From assembly GCF_004342165.1 (NCBI RefSeq), contig NZ_SMAL01000006.1, positions 124,001-188,000 of the forward strand: DNA of 64,000 nucleotides, written 5' to 3'. This DNA is from Natranaerovirga pectinivora. Its GTDB lineage: Bacteria > Bacillota > Clostridia > Lachnospirales > DSM-24629. Below are positions 53,208 through 61,456 of the stretch, piece after piece. The position numbers and the translations under genes are program-made. The stretch's first letter is position 1. Every line of letters starts with the position of its first letter. The notes under the pieces are model-generated. The model worked only from the letters and a program-made list of their open reading frames with translations. It was not told the DNA's origin and did no database searches.

Positions 53208-54479
53208 GTGGAGAGAAGAAAAAGCATAGGTAGTAAAAAATTAAACATAATCATTTTGTTAGTAATGTTAGTCCTTTCTTTTAATATAATATTTAAAAGC
53301 TATCAAATATATATTCCTACTAATGATAAAAGTATTTTTAATGAGATAGGTAAGAGGACAAGTGCTTATCTAAGTGAGAGAATACTTATGAATTCAGTGC
53401 CTTTATTAGGCTATACATTTGAGAATGAAGAGGTATTGCTTAAACAAGATATGTTAAGAGGGTATGAAACCAGTATTTATAAGAATTTTTTTTCATCCTA
53501 TATACCGTTAATTGATTATGTTTTAAAGGAAGATTCTCCAACCTATTATACAGTGGTAGAGTTGTACCCAGTTATTGAATTTTGGCAACTGGAAGATGAA
53601 GATAATAAATTAATAGAAGAAGCAGAACTAGAAATTATAAATAAAGGCAATGAGAAAAATATAGATAGTCATACTAATCAAGTACCAGATAATATAGCAA
53701 GATCCCCAGTATATAATTTGAATGACCTAAAAGATTTTAATTTTATGCTAAAGAATATATATACAGTTGATCCTAGTATATATTTAACTGAAAGTGATCT
53801 TAAACCTGAGCAATGGTTGACCCAGGATATGACAGTAGATTTTACAGGAGAAGAACCTAAAGTTTTAATTTATCACACTCATTCTCAAGAGGCTTTTCTA
53901 GACAGTAGAAATGGATTTGCCCAAGATACGGTTGTTGGTTTAGGAGAGTATTTAACAGAAGTTTTAGAAAGTCAATATGGCATAAAAGTTCTACATCATA
54001 AAGGTGTCTACGATTATCCCCTTAGAGATAGAGCATATGCCAATGCAGTCAGTCCAATTACTAAAATATTAGAAGAAAATCCATCCATTGAGATAGTAAT
54101 TGATTTACATAGGGATGGTGTAAGAGATGAAACCATTCGCTTTGTAACGGAAATAGAAGGAGAAACCACAGCTAAAATAATGTTTTTTAATGGTCTTAGT
54201 AAAACAACAGCTAATGGTAAAATGACGCCTAACACGTACCTGCCTAATCCTTATGTTAGTGACAATATAGCCTTAAGTTTACAAATGCATTTAAAAGCTG
54301 AGGAACTTTATCCTGGAATTACAAGAAAGATATACGTAAGAGGAGAAAGATATAACTTGCATTTAAAGCCTAAGTCTCTATTAATAGAACTTGGAGCTAA
54401 TTCCAATACTATCGAAGAGGCTAGAAATGCCATTGAACCTTTGGCGCGGGTGATTTATGAAGTGTTTAGTGGGAAATAA
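53208..54479 (+). CDS. spoIIP: stage II sporulation protein P
   Basis: SpoIIP is an amidase/endopeptidase that works with SpoIID and SpoIIM to thin septal peptidoglycan so the mother cell can engulf the forespore. The 423 residues have an N-terminal membrane anchor (LNIIILLVMLVLSFNIIF), a linker of about 200 residues and the catalytic domain with PKVLIYHTHSQEAF, IVIDLHRDGV, KIMFFNGL and KPKSLLIELGANSNT. The start is GTG at 53208 with AAGGATG about 11 bases upstream. Sigma-E control is expected. Copies A3 and A4 of the structured repeat flank the gene. Confidence 0.92.
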   Translation: MERRKSIGSKKLNIIILLVMLVLSFNIIFKSYQIYIPTNDKSIFNEIGKRTSAYLSERILMNSVPLLGYTFENEEVLLKQDMLRGYETSIYKNFFSSYIPLIDYVLKEDSPTYYTVVELYPVIEFWQLEDEDNKLIEEAELEIINKGNEKNIDSHTNQVPDNIARSPVYNLNDLKDFNFMLKNIYTVDPSIYLTESDLKPEQWLTQDMTVDFTGEEPKVLIYHTHSQEAFLDSRNGFAQDTVVGLGEYLTEVLESQYGIKVLHHKGVYDYPLRDRAYANAVSPITKILEENPSIEIVIDLHRDGVRDETIRFVTEIEGETTAKIMFFNGLSKTTANGKMTPNTYLPNPYVSDNIALSLQMHLKAEELYPGITRKIYVRGERYNLHLKPKSLLIELGANSNTIEEARNAIEPLARVIYEVFSGK

Positions 54480-54494
54480 AACTGCTTGGGTATA

Positions 54495-54607
54495 GTCTAG
54501 GGGTATTATATATAAGATTAATGGACCATTACCCATCCTTGGGTAATAGGGTCCAGCTACGCCATCCGTGGCTCCGCTGTTAAATTTTATATATAATACC
54601 TCTAGAC
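54495..54607. repeat. structured repeat family A, copy A4
   Basis: GTCTAGGGGTATTATATATA pairs with the segment ending ATACCTCTAGAC. The core is nearly identical to A3 (TTACCCA/TGGGTAA, GCTACGCCATCCGTGGCTCC). The leftmost ACTGCTTGGGT is also shared with A3. It starts 16 bases after the spoIIP stop. Confidence 0.85.
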
Positions 54608-54699
54608 TTACTCTTAGGTTCTTATTGGGTCAGGTGACCGTACGTATTTATATTCTTGAAATGTTGTTGTTGATCCCTGACATATTCTTCGCAGGCTAT

Positions 54700-54785
54700 G
54701 TTTAGACAAGGGCCATATAATTGACTTGGCGTCGACCGATTGAAAAGTAAGGCAGCCAAGTTAACTATATGGCCCTTGTCTAAAC
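54700..54785. repeat. structured repeat family B, copy B2 (86 bp)
   Basis: GTTTAGACAAGGGCCATATA pairs perfectly with its complement at the right. The core matches B1: stem ACTTGGC/GCCAAGT (T-A in B1 changed to C-G) and GTCGACCGATTGAAAAGTAA in the loop. Length equals B1. It follows A4 by 92 bases, just as B1 follows A2. Confidence 0.87.
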
Positions 54786-54787
54786 AA

Positions 54788-54855
54788 GACCCAAGCAAAA
54801 AAACAAACAAAAGACCCAAGCAAAAAGACCCAAGCAAAAAGACCCAAATAAAAAC
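54788..54855. repeat. tandem repeat of about 14 bp (GACCCAAGCAAAAA)
   Basis: Four units, GACCCAAGC plus a run of A, lie side by side; the first has an extra ACAAACAAAA and the last reads GACCCAAATAAAAA. The array lies between B2 and the lysA terminator. Confidence 0.75.
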
Positions 54856-54878
54856 TCTCCCATCACCTAAAACAGACA

Positions 54879-54904
54879 TAAAAAAAGCGGGCATACGCCC
54901 ACTT
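54879..54904 (-). terminator. terminator of the lysA operon
   Basis: On the minus strand, AGTGGGCGTATGCCCGCT forms a compact stem (GGGC with GCCC) followed by seven T. Confidence 0.9.
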
Positions 54905-54905
54905 C

Positions 54906-56162
54906 TTAAATTTCAAATGTTCTCATTATATCTTCTAAAGTATCTCTACGTCTAATTAATTGATGGCTACCATCTTCTTTAATAAGAATTTCAGCTGGTC
55001 TTAAACGGTTGTTGTAGTTTGATGCCATACAATAGCCATAAGCACCTGCATCAAGCACACCAAGAATATCGCCTTCAAAGAGCTCTGGAAGTTCTCTTTC
55101 TTTTGCAATAATGTCTCCGCTTTCGCAGATGTTACCAACAACATTTACAAACTCATATTTTGTTGAAGGTGTATCGCTTTCACGATATACCTCAATGTCA
55201 TGATGAGAATCATACATCGCTGGACGAATTAAAACATTAAATCCTAAATCTGTTCCAATATATTTATTATCATAGTTGTATTTTACTGTATGAACTGTTC
55301 CTAATAAGATACCACACTCAGCAGCAATATAACGACCTGGCTCAATTTTAAATTGAATTTCTTTACCGTATTTAGCAACCCAGTTTTTAATTACTTCGTC
55401 TAATTGCACGCCTAATTCTTTTAACTCAAGTCTTGGTTGACCAGCCAGTTTATTATATGGTATTCCAAATCCGCCACCTAAGTCAACAAACTCTAAATCT
55501 TTAAAGTTTTCAGCGATTGCTAAGATAGATTGAACACCTTCAACATATTTGCTGCCATCCATAAATAATGACCCGATATGTTGGTTAATGCCAGCAAGCT
55601 TTAAATCATATTTATTTAAGATGTCTTTAACTTCATCAATTAGGTGTGGATCTACACCAAATTTAGTTTTTTTACCACCAGTAACAACTTTTTCATGGTG
55701 TCCTGCACCAACACCAGGATTGAAACGAATACAAACTCTTCCTCCTGGATTTAATGTACCATATTGCTCTAATTGAGACAATGAATCAACACTTGTTAAA
55801 ACACCTTTATCAATTGCAAATTGCATTTCTTCTTTTGAAACATTATTACTAATGTATAATATTTTCTCTGGTGCGAATCCAGCAGCTAAGTTAACGTGAA
55901 TTTCTCCAGGGCTCATGGCATCTGCGTACAAACCTTCTTCATTTACTATTTTTAATAAGCCAAGACTACTATTTGCTTTTACAGAATAGTTAACTGCAAA
56001 GTTAGGGTAAGACACAAGGTTTTTTAACTCTCTGCATCTTTCTCTTAAGATTTTTTCATTGTAAACATAAAGTGTACTCCCGTATTCTTTTACTAACTCT
56101 ACAGGAGTAGAGTTACCATAAAAATTATTACTATTTGTTACTTTATTATGTTCTTTTAACAT
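54906..56162 (-). CDS. lysA: diaminopimelate decarboxylase
   Basis: Last enzyme of lysine synthesis: removes CO2 from meso-diaminopimelate using PLP. The 418 residues have the PLP-lysine motif in VNYSVKANSS, glycine-rich phosphate loop DLGGGFGIPY, EPGRYIAAECG and the Cys/Tyr segment ICESGDI and GAYGYCMAS. AAGGAGC precedes the ATG. It is downstream of, and 17 bases from, a TrmB-family regulator gene, and both share one promoter. Confidence 0.96.
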   Translation of the reverse strand: MLKEHNKVTNSNNFYGNSTPVELVKEYGSTLYVYNEKILRERCRELKNLVSYPNFAVNYSVKANSSLGLLKIVNEEGLYADAMSPGEIHVNLAAGFAPEKILYISNNVSKEEMQFAIDKGVLTSVDSLSQLEQYGTLNPGGRVCIRFNPGVGAGHHEKVVTGGKKTKFGVDPHLIDEVKDILNKYDLKLAGINQHIGSLFMDGSKYVEGVQSILAIAENFKDLEFVDLGGGFGIPYNKLAGQPRLELKELGVQLDEVIKNWVAKYGKEIQFKIEPGRYIAAECGILLGTVHTVKYNYDNKYIGTDLGFNVLIRPAMYDSHHDIEVYRESDTPSTKYEFVNVVGNICESGDIIAKERELPELFEGDILGVLDAGAYGYCMASNYNNRLRPAEILIKEDGSHQLIRRRDTLEDIMRTFEI

Positions 56163-56179
56163 AAAAAATTGCTCCTTTC

Positions 56180-56851
56180 TTATCCTTCATATTGTATTAG
56201 TTTTATTTCATTCATCATAGCTTCTCTAATTAATTGAACTAATGTTAAGTTTTTAGAAAATAAACATTGGTCTAATGTTCCAGTTAATACTGTTGTAGTA
56301 TCTACGATTAATTTTAGAGAAGATGTTACATCTGTTTTGTAGCAAATTATATTTGGTATCAATATTTTTTCATCACTTAAAATAACCACTTTTTTATCTT
56401 CTGCTATTTTAGTCAAAGTATTAGTAAATTTATTTATAATCTTAGCTTCGGCAGAAAAATAAAGATGAGTATTTGTTAAGGATATCATATTTTCTAATTT
56501 ATTAAAAATATTATCATATCCTATTATTGTTACATATGCCTCTTGTTGAGGTTTGTTATTATAAACCACATTTTCTTCAATGAATCTTATATTTTTCTCA
56601 AACCAAGTTTTAGAATTTTGCAACAATTCCTTGATGGGTGTTGCCATATATTTTGTTGGTTGACCTTCAATAACATAGGCCCCACCTTTTTCTACTAGAT
56701 TTGATAAAGAAGCATAAGTATTTGAACGTGATATACCAGATAATTTTGCTGCTTCATAACCTGATAATTCACCATGCTCGCATAGAGTAAGGTAAATATC
56801 TGTTTCTTGCTTGGTAAAACCAATAGATTTAAAAGCACTTAGTAAATCCAT
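56180..56851 (-). CDS. TrmB family transcriptional regulator
   Basis: A 223-residue regulator. Residues 1-70 form the TrmB winged helix (FTKQETDIYLTLCEHGELSG, YEAAKLSGISRSNTYASL). The C-terminal part has the TrmB effector/phospholipase-D-like fold (KVVILSDEKILIPNI), without an HKD motif visible. The ligand is unknown; because the next gene is lysA, lysine or a precursor is a natural guess, which is inference. GAGGTGAAT precedes the ATG. A perfect palindrome overlaps its promoter, so autoregulation of the operon is likely. Confidence 0.88.
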   Translation of the reverse strand: MDLLSAFKSIGFTKQETDIYLTLCEHGELSGYEAAKLSGISRSNTYASLSNLVEKGGAYVIEGQPTKYMATPIKELLQNSKTWFEKNIRFIEENVVYNNKPQQEAYVTIIGYDNIFNKLENMISLTNTHLYFSAEAKIINKFTNTLTKIAEDKKVVILSDEKILIPNIICYKTDVTSSLKLIVDTTTVLTGTLDQCLFSKNLTLVQLIREAMMNEIKLIQYEG

Positions 56852-56881
56852 TATTCACCTCTAAAGTATATATAGTGTTTC

Positions 56882-56900
56882 TATATAGTACTACTATATA
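56882..56900. promoter_or_regulatory. perfect 9-1-9 palindrome, candidate TrmB-type operator
   Basis: TATATAGTA-C-TACTATATA is a perfect inverted repeat that covers the -10 element of the lysA-operon promoter. A second imperfect half-site (TATATAGTG) lies at 56869-56877. Confidence 0.68.
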
Positions 56901-56921
56901 ATTAAGTAAGTAAATTGTCAA
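56893..56921 (-). promoter_or_regulatory. promoter of the regulator-lysA operon
   Basis: On the minus strand, TTGACA (56921-56916), a 17-base spacer and TATAGT (56898-56893). Confidence 0.75.
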
Positions 56922-57032
56922 TACTATTGGTGTAAACTGTAGTAAATTTGTCATTATATGGTATAATAATTATTAGAAAGTAAAATGATGTAATGAGCCT
57001 TTAACTGTCATTATAAATTCGAGGTGATAAAA

Positions 57033-58664
57033 ATGGACGAAAAGATTTATGTCTTTGGTCATAGGAACCCTGATACTGATTCAGTATGTTCGGCAATTGC
57101 GTATGCAAATCTTAAAAAACAATTAGGTTATACTAATATTACCCCTTTTGCGTTAGGGGGAATTAATAACGAAACAAAATTTGCTCTTGATTATTTTAAC
57201 TTTAAAGCACCTAAATTATTAAGCAAATTAAAAATAAAAGTAAGGGATTTGTTTTTAAGACCCGTAACTTGTTTAAAACAAAGTAGTTCTATATTAGAAG
57301 CAGTAGATGCTATCGTTAATAAAAACAAACACTCAACACCTGTAGTAGATAATGAGGGAAGACTTATGGGGGTTATTACCTTAACAGATATTTATCCTGA
57401 TTTAATTGGTAAAGTGGAAAAAGACCACTTAAAGAAGACAAAGACACCATTTGAAAACATTATCAATGTACTTGACGGAATCATTTATTACGGATGTTAT
57501 CCATATAAAAGTGTTAAGGGTGAAATTATAACTTTTTCAGAACTTCTATTAGAGGAACCCTTAAAAGAGGGTGATATTCTAATTTTAGGAGATGTTAATG
57601 AATACAAAGAAAAAGCCATAAAAAGCGGTGCTACATGTCTTATCATAGCAACAGAGAACAAATCAACTTTCCAAATGAATATTCCATCTGACTTTAAAGG
57701 GATTGTTTTAGTTGTAGAAACATCTGTATTCAATATTATTAAATTAATAGAAAAAACAGTTCCTGTAGAAAGTATGATAAAAAAACAAATGCTTGAGTAT
57801 TTTGAGCTAAATGACACAATTGAAGAAGTAAAAGAACAAATATTTGGCTCTAAACATAGAAGTTTCCCAGTTGTTAATAAAGAAGGAGTTGTAGTAGGGT
57901 TACTATCAAGAAGTGACCTTTTAAGAGTGAATAGAAAAAAAGTAATCCTTGTAGATCACAATGAAAAAGAACAATCTGTACAAGGGATAGAGGATGCAGA
58001 AATACTTGAAATCATTGACCACCATAGAATTGCTAATGTACAAACCATGTCCCCATTATACTTTAGGGCAGAACCGGTAGGGTGTACTTCTACAATAATA
58101 AAATCTTTATACGATGAATCTAATGAGTCTATTCCTAAAGATATAGCAGGATTGATGTTAAGTGCCATCTTATCAGATACTTTACTATTCCATTCTCCTA
58201 CGTGTACAGAAAGGGATAAAAAAGCGGCGTATGAATTAGCAAAAATTGCTGGTGTTAATATAGAAACCTACGGAATGGATATGATTATAGCAGGTACAGC
58301 CATTAATGAAGATGAGACACCAGAATCATTAATCACTAAAGATATGAAAAGTTTTAATTTGGGCAAACATAAATCAATGGTCTCTCAAATTAATACAGGT
58401 GATTTTAAATCTCTAAGTAAAATGTTACCTATATTAAAGGAAAAAATAGAAAAAATATGTGAAGATGAAAATTTTGATGTAGCGGTGTTAATGATTACAA
58501 GTATTATTATTGGTGGAACAGAAATTATTGTGGCAGGTAGAAATAAAATCCTCGCACAGAATGCATTTAATATGAAAGTGGATGAAGATACAATCTTTTT
58601 ACCAGGAGTATTTTCAAGAAAAAAACAAATTGTGCCTGAACTAATGAATGCGGCTCAACTATAG
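57033..58664 (+). CDS. manganese-dependent inorganic pyrophosphatase with CBS and DRTGG domains
   Basis: A 543-residue family II pyrophosphatase. The DHH-type metal site is split around an insertion: FGHRNPDTDSVCSAIAYA at the start and, after about 230 residues, LVDHNEKEQ and EIIDHHRI. The insert contains two CBS modules (SILEAVDAIV and DTIEEVKEQI) around a DRTGG domain (about residues 120-240). CBS domains bind adenine nucleotides and control activity in the known CBS-PPases. The C-terminal DHHA2 part carries AGRNKILAQNAF. GAGGTGAT precedes ATG 57033. It is followed closely by rarA. Confidence 0.92.
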   Translation: MDEKIYVFGHRNPDTDSVCSAIAYANLKKQLGYTNITPFALGGINNETKFALDYFNFKAPKLLSKLKIKVRDLFLRPVTCLKQSSSILEAVDAIVNKNKHSTPVVDNEGRLMGVITLTDIYPDLIGKVEKDHLKKTKTPFENIINVLDGIIYYGCYPYKSVKGEIITFSELLLEEPLKEGDILILGDVNEYKEKAIKSGATCLIIATENKSTFQMNIPSDFKGIVLVVETSVFNIIKLIEKTVPVESMIKKQMLEYFELNDTIEEVKEQIFGSKHRSFPVVNKEGVVVGLLSRSDLLRVNRKKVILVDHNEKEQSVQGIEDAEILEIIDHHRIANVQTMSPLYFRAEPVGCTSTIIKSLYDESNESIPKDIAGLMLSAILSDTLLFHSPTCTERDKKAAYELAKIAGVNIETYGMDMIIAGTAINEDETPESLITKDMKSFNLGKHKSMVSQINTGDFKSLSKMLPILKEKIEKICEDENFDVAVLMITSIIIGGTEIIVAGRNKILAQNAFNMKVDEDTIFLPGVFSRKKQIVPELMNAAQL

Positions 58665-58678
58665 AAAGGGAATTTATA

Positions 58679-60004
58679 ATGGACTTGTTTGATTTAATGA
58701 GAAAAAACACATTAGAAAAAGAATCACCTTTAGCAGCAAGGATGCGACCTACCACTATTGATGAAGTTGTAGGGCAAGAGCATATAATTGGAGAAGATAA
58801 GCTTCTTTATAGAGCAATAAAAGCAGACAAGTTATCATCAATTATTTTTTATGGCCCTCCAGGAACAGGGAAAACCACCTTGGCAAAAGTAATAGCCAAT
58901 ACTACAAAGTCTAACTTTGTTCAATTAAACGCAACTGTTGCTGGAAAAAAGGATATTCAAGAAGTTGTAAAGGTAGCAAAAGACAATATAGGTATGTACG
59001 GTCAAAAAACAATTCTATTTGTAGATGAAATTCATAGATTTAATAAAGCCCAACAAGATTCTTTGCTTCCATATGTAGAAGAAGGGACTATTATATTCAT
59101 TGGAGCAACTACTGAAAATCCTTATTTTGAAGTAAACAATGCCTTGGTCTCAAGATCAAGGATTTTTCAATTAAAATTGTTAACAAAAGAGAATATAAAA
59201 AATTTGTTAATAAGAGCATTAGAAGATAAAGAAAAAGGTTTAGGAAGTATTAAAACAACTATTACAGAGGACGCTTTGAATTTTCTTTCTGATATAGCAA
59301 ATGGTGATGCAAGGGCTGCTCTTAATGCCATAGAATTAGGTACCTTAACAACGAATCCTGATGAGGAAGGAACCATACATATTACTTTAGAGGTTGCTGA
59401 GGAGTGTATTCAAAAAAGAGCAATTCAATATGATAAAGATGGAGACAGTCATTATGATACAATATCTGCCTTTATTAAAAGTATGAGAGGTTCTGATCCT
59501 GATGCAACTGTTTACTACCTTGCTAGAATGATTTATGCTGGTGAAGATCCTAAGTTTATTGCTCGTAGAATTGTAATATGCGCAGCTGAAGATGTAGGGA
59601 ATGCAGATCCACGGGCATTACAAGTTGCAGTATCTGCAGCTCAAGCAGTTGATTTTATAGGAATGCCAGAAGGTAGAATAATCTTATCTCAAGCGGCATC
59701 CTATGTAGCCAGTGCGCCTAAAAGCAATGCGGCCTATGTTGCTATTGATAGTGCATTGGAAGATGTAAAGAACATCCAAGTTAGAACAATCCCGCCCCAT
59801 TTAAAAGATGCCCATTATAAAAATGCAAAAGAATTAGGTCATGGGATTTCTTATCAATACGCCCATAGCTTTCCAAATCACTATGTTAAGCAACAATACC
59901 TACCAGATGAATTGATAGGGAATACTTATTATAACTTTACCAATCAAGGATATGAAAAAAATATGAAAGACTATTTAGACTTTCTAAAAGGAAGTGACTC
60001 ATAA
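58679..60004 (+). CDS. rarA: replication-associated recombination protein A
   Basis: RarA (MgsA/WRNIP1-like) is an AAA+ ATPase that acts at stalled replication forks. Its 441 residues begin with the clamp-loader-like MRPTTIDEVVGQEHIIGE, then Walker A GPPGTGKTT, Walker B ILFVDEIHRFNKAQQD and sensor 1 IGATTENPYFEVN. The C-terminal oligomerisation domain holds YLARMIYAGEDPKFIARR. GAAAGGGAAT precedes the ATG. It lies 14 bases after the pyrophosphatase and two bases before yjbQ. Confidence 0.96.
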   Translation: MDLFDLMRKNTLEKESPLAARMRPTTIDEVVGQEHIIGEDKLLYRAIKADKLSSIIFYGPPGTGKTTLAKVIANTTKSNFVQLNATVAGKKDIQEVVKVAKDNIGMYGQKTILFVDEIHRFNKAQQDSLLPYVEEGTIIFIGATTENPYFEVNNALVSRSRIFQLKLLTKENIKNLLIRALEDKEKGLGSIKTTITEDALNFLSDIANGDARAALNAIELGTLTTNPDEEGTIHITLEVAEECIQKRAIQYDKDGDSHYDTISAFIKSMRGSDPDATVYYLARMIYAGEDPKFIARRIVICAAEDVGNADPRALQVAVSAAQAVDFIGMPEGRIILSQAASYVASAPKSNAAYVAIDSALEDVKNIQVRTIPPHLKDAHYKNAKELGHGISYQYAHSFPNHYVKQQYLPDELIGNTYYNFTNQGYEKNMKDYLDFLKGSDS

Positions 60005-60006
60005 AA

Positions 60007-60408
60007 ATGATTGAGACATTAAATATTCAAACCAATAAAGCAGTTGAATTTATAAATATAACAGCTAAAATCAGCAGTATTATAAAAACTAAAAATGTAA
60101 AAGAAGGTATATGTGTTATTGCTATACCCCATACTACAGCAGGAATAACCATTAATGAAAATGCAGATCCTAGTGTTATGAAAGATTTAACAAAGGCCAT
60201 TAATAAGATTGTTCCTTTTGAGGATCAATATGAACATTTAGAAGGCAATTCGGCAGCTCATCTAAAAGCCAGTTTTTTTGGTAATAGTAGTACTGTTATT
60301 ATTAACCAAGGGGATTTGTTAATGGGAACATGGCAAGGCATTTATTTTTGTGAGTTTGACGGACCAAGACATAGAAAAGTAATTGTTAAGATTATAGAAG
60401 ATCAATAG
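60007..60408 (+). CDS. yjbQ: YjbQ family protein (UPF0047)
   Basis: A 133-residue protein with the UPF0047 signature HTTAGITINENADPSV and, later, HLKASFFGNSSTVIINQG and GTWQGIYFCEFDGPR. Some members have thiamine-phosphate-synthase side activity; the real role is uncertain. It starts two bases after the rarA stop and is probably translated from the same message. Confidence 0.93.
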   Translation: MIETLNIQTNKAVEFINITAKISSIIKTKNVKEGICVIAIPHTTAGITINENADPSVMKDLTKAINKIVPFEDQYEHLEGNSAAHLKASFFGNSSTVIINQGDLLMGTWQGIYFCEFDGPRHRKVIVKIIEDQ

Positions 60409-60428
60409 AGAATAAATTAAATCAGAAT

Positions 60429-60473
60429 TAAAAAAAGGAGTTAATTATTCAAAAACATAATTAACTCCTTTTG
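60429..60473. terminator. bidirectional terminator
   Basis: AAAAGGAGTTAATTAT pairs perfectly with ATAATTAACTCCTTTT around eight bases, between two convergent units. Confidence 0.88.
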
Positions 60474-60475
60474 CA

Positions 60476-60787
60476 TTACTTAAATTTTACAGCAGTACCA
60501 TAAACGATTACTTCTGCTGCACCTTGAACAATAGCTGAAGTAGCATATCGTAGGTTTACAACTGCATCTGCTCCAAAACTTTCAGCATCTTTAATCATTC
60601 GACTAGTTGCTAAATCCCTTGCTTCTTCCATCATTTTTTGATAGGCCACTAATTCCCCACCAACAATGGTTTTTAAACCACTCATAAAATCTTTACCAAT
60701 ATGTTTTGATTGAATAGTAGAACCTTTTACTAATCCAAGAGTCTCTAACTCTTTTCCTGATATATAATCCGTGTTTACTAAAAGCAT
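60476..60787 (-). CDS. YbjQ/UPF0145 family protein
   Basis: A 103-residue protein with the family pattern GKELETLGLVKGSTIQSKHI, MMEEARDLATSRMIKDAESF and GADAVVNLRYATSAI, ending in VIVYGTAVKFK. Members form pentamers and were once called heavy-metal-binding; function is unknown. GGGAGGCAAT precedes the ATG. Confidence 0.93.
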   Translation of the reverse strand: MLLVNTDYISGKELETLGLVKGSTIQSKHIGKDFMSGLKTIVGGELVAYQKMMEEARDLATSRMIKDAESFGADAVVNLRYATSAIVQGAAEVIVYGTAVKFK

Positions 60788-60843
60788 AATATTGCCTCCC
60801 TTAATATTAATATATAAAATTTTTAAATCACATTATAAAGGCA

Positions 60844-61065
60844 TTACTTATTTTCTTCTTCTTGGATTTCAACAAGAGTATTAGTTCTAAGAAGAAAAAA
60901 CCTATGAATCATAAAAATAAAGATAGGTAAAATAGTAGCCAGCATAGTTGTGATAACAAGCAAGTTAGCAGCATAATCTTTTTGGAGTATTGCAGCTACT
61001 AGACCTACAATATATAGGCTTAAAAAGAAAAGGATAAATATAATTGCGCCTATTCGCTTTATCAA
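60844..61065 (-). CDS. small two-span membrane protein
   Basis: A 73-residue protein with two hydrophobic helices (IGAIIFILFFLSLYIVGLVA and LLVITTMLATILPIFIFMI) and an acidic tail. It starts with TTG at 61065, eight bases after AGGAGG. Family uncertain; similar small proteins are common in Clostridia. It is 56 bases upstream of the YbjQ gene on the same strand. Confidence 0.78.
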   Translation of the reverse strand: MIKRIGAIIFILFFLSLYIVGLVAAILQKDYAANLLVITTMLATILPIFIFMIHRFFLLRTNTLVEIQEEENK

Positions 61066-61456
61066 AAAATTTCCTCCTAAAGTATATTATTATCTTGAAA
61101 AACATAATATGTATTTTAAAATCATAATATAAAGCATTTTTTAATATGATATATAATAATAATTATATTACTGTCTACATTAAGAGTCAATATGAACAAG
61201 AAAAGAATGTTAAAATAGTGACAATATCTTCTGGAAAACAAAAGAACCAACTATAAACATAGTTGGTTCTTAAAAGGGGAGGATAAGTATTAGGTTATCT
61301 TTTGTTGAGTCTTTTTGCTTTTTAGTTATTAGCAGAAGGAGTTGGGATTTAATTAAGTCTTTTTAAGGACTCAATTATAGTATTAACAGTATTAAAAAAA
61401 GTATTCAATTTAATATTAAAAAATTTAAATCATTGGATTTGAAGGAGGTAACATAA
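61066..61456. other. intergenic region with an isolated hairpin
   Basis: The first 120 bases are very AT-rich and probably hold the minus-strand promoter. A perfect hairpin lies at 61242-61272. After it come GGGGAGG without a usable ORF and an imperfect stem AAGTCTTTTTAAGGACT. No gene seen. Confidence 0.5.
61242..61272. terminator. isolated perfect hairpin
   Basis: AAGAACCAACTAT pairs with ATAGTTGGTTCTT around AAAC. On the minus strand TTTGTTTTCC follows, so it would terminate a transcript coming from the right, but no minus-strand gene is there. It could also be the end of a small RNA or of a leader. Confidence 0.6.

Noticed and set aside
54788-54855. CRISPR array from the tandem repeat
   Set aside because: Units are only about 14 bp and directly adjacent; there are no spacers.
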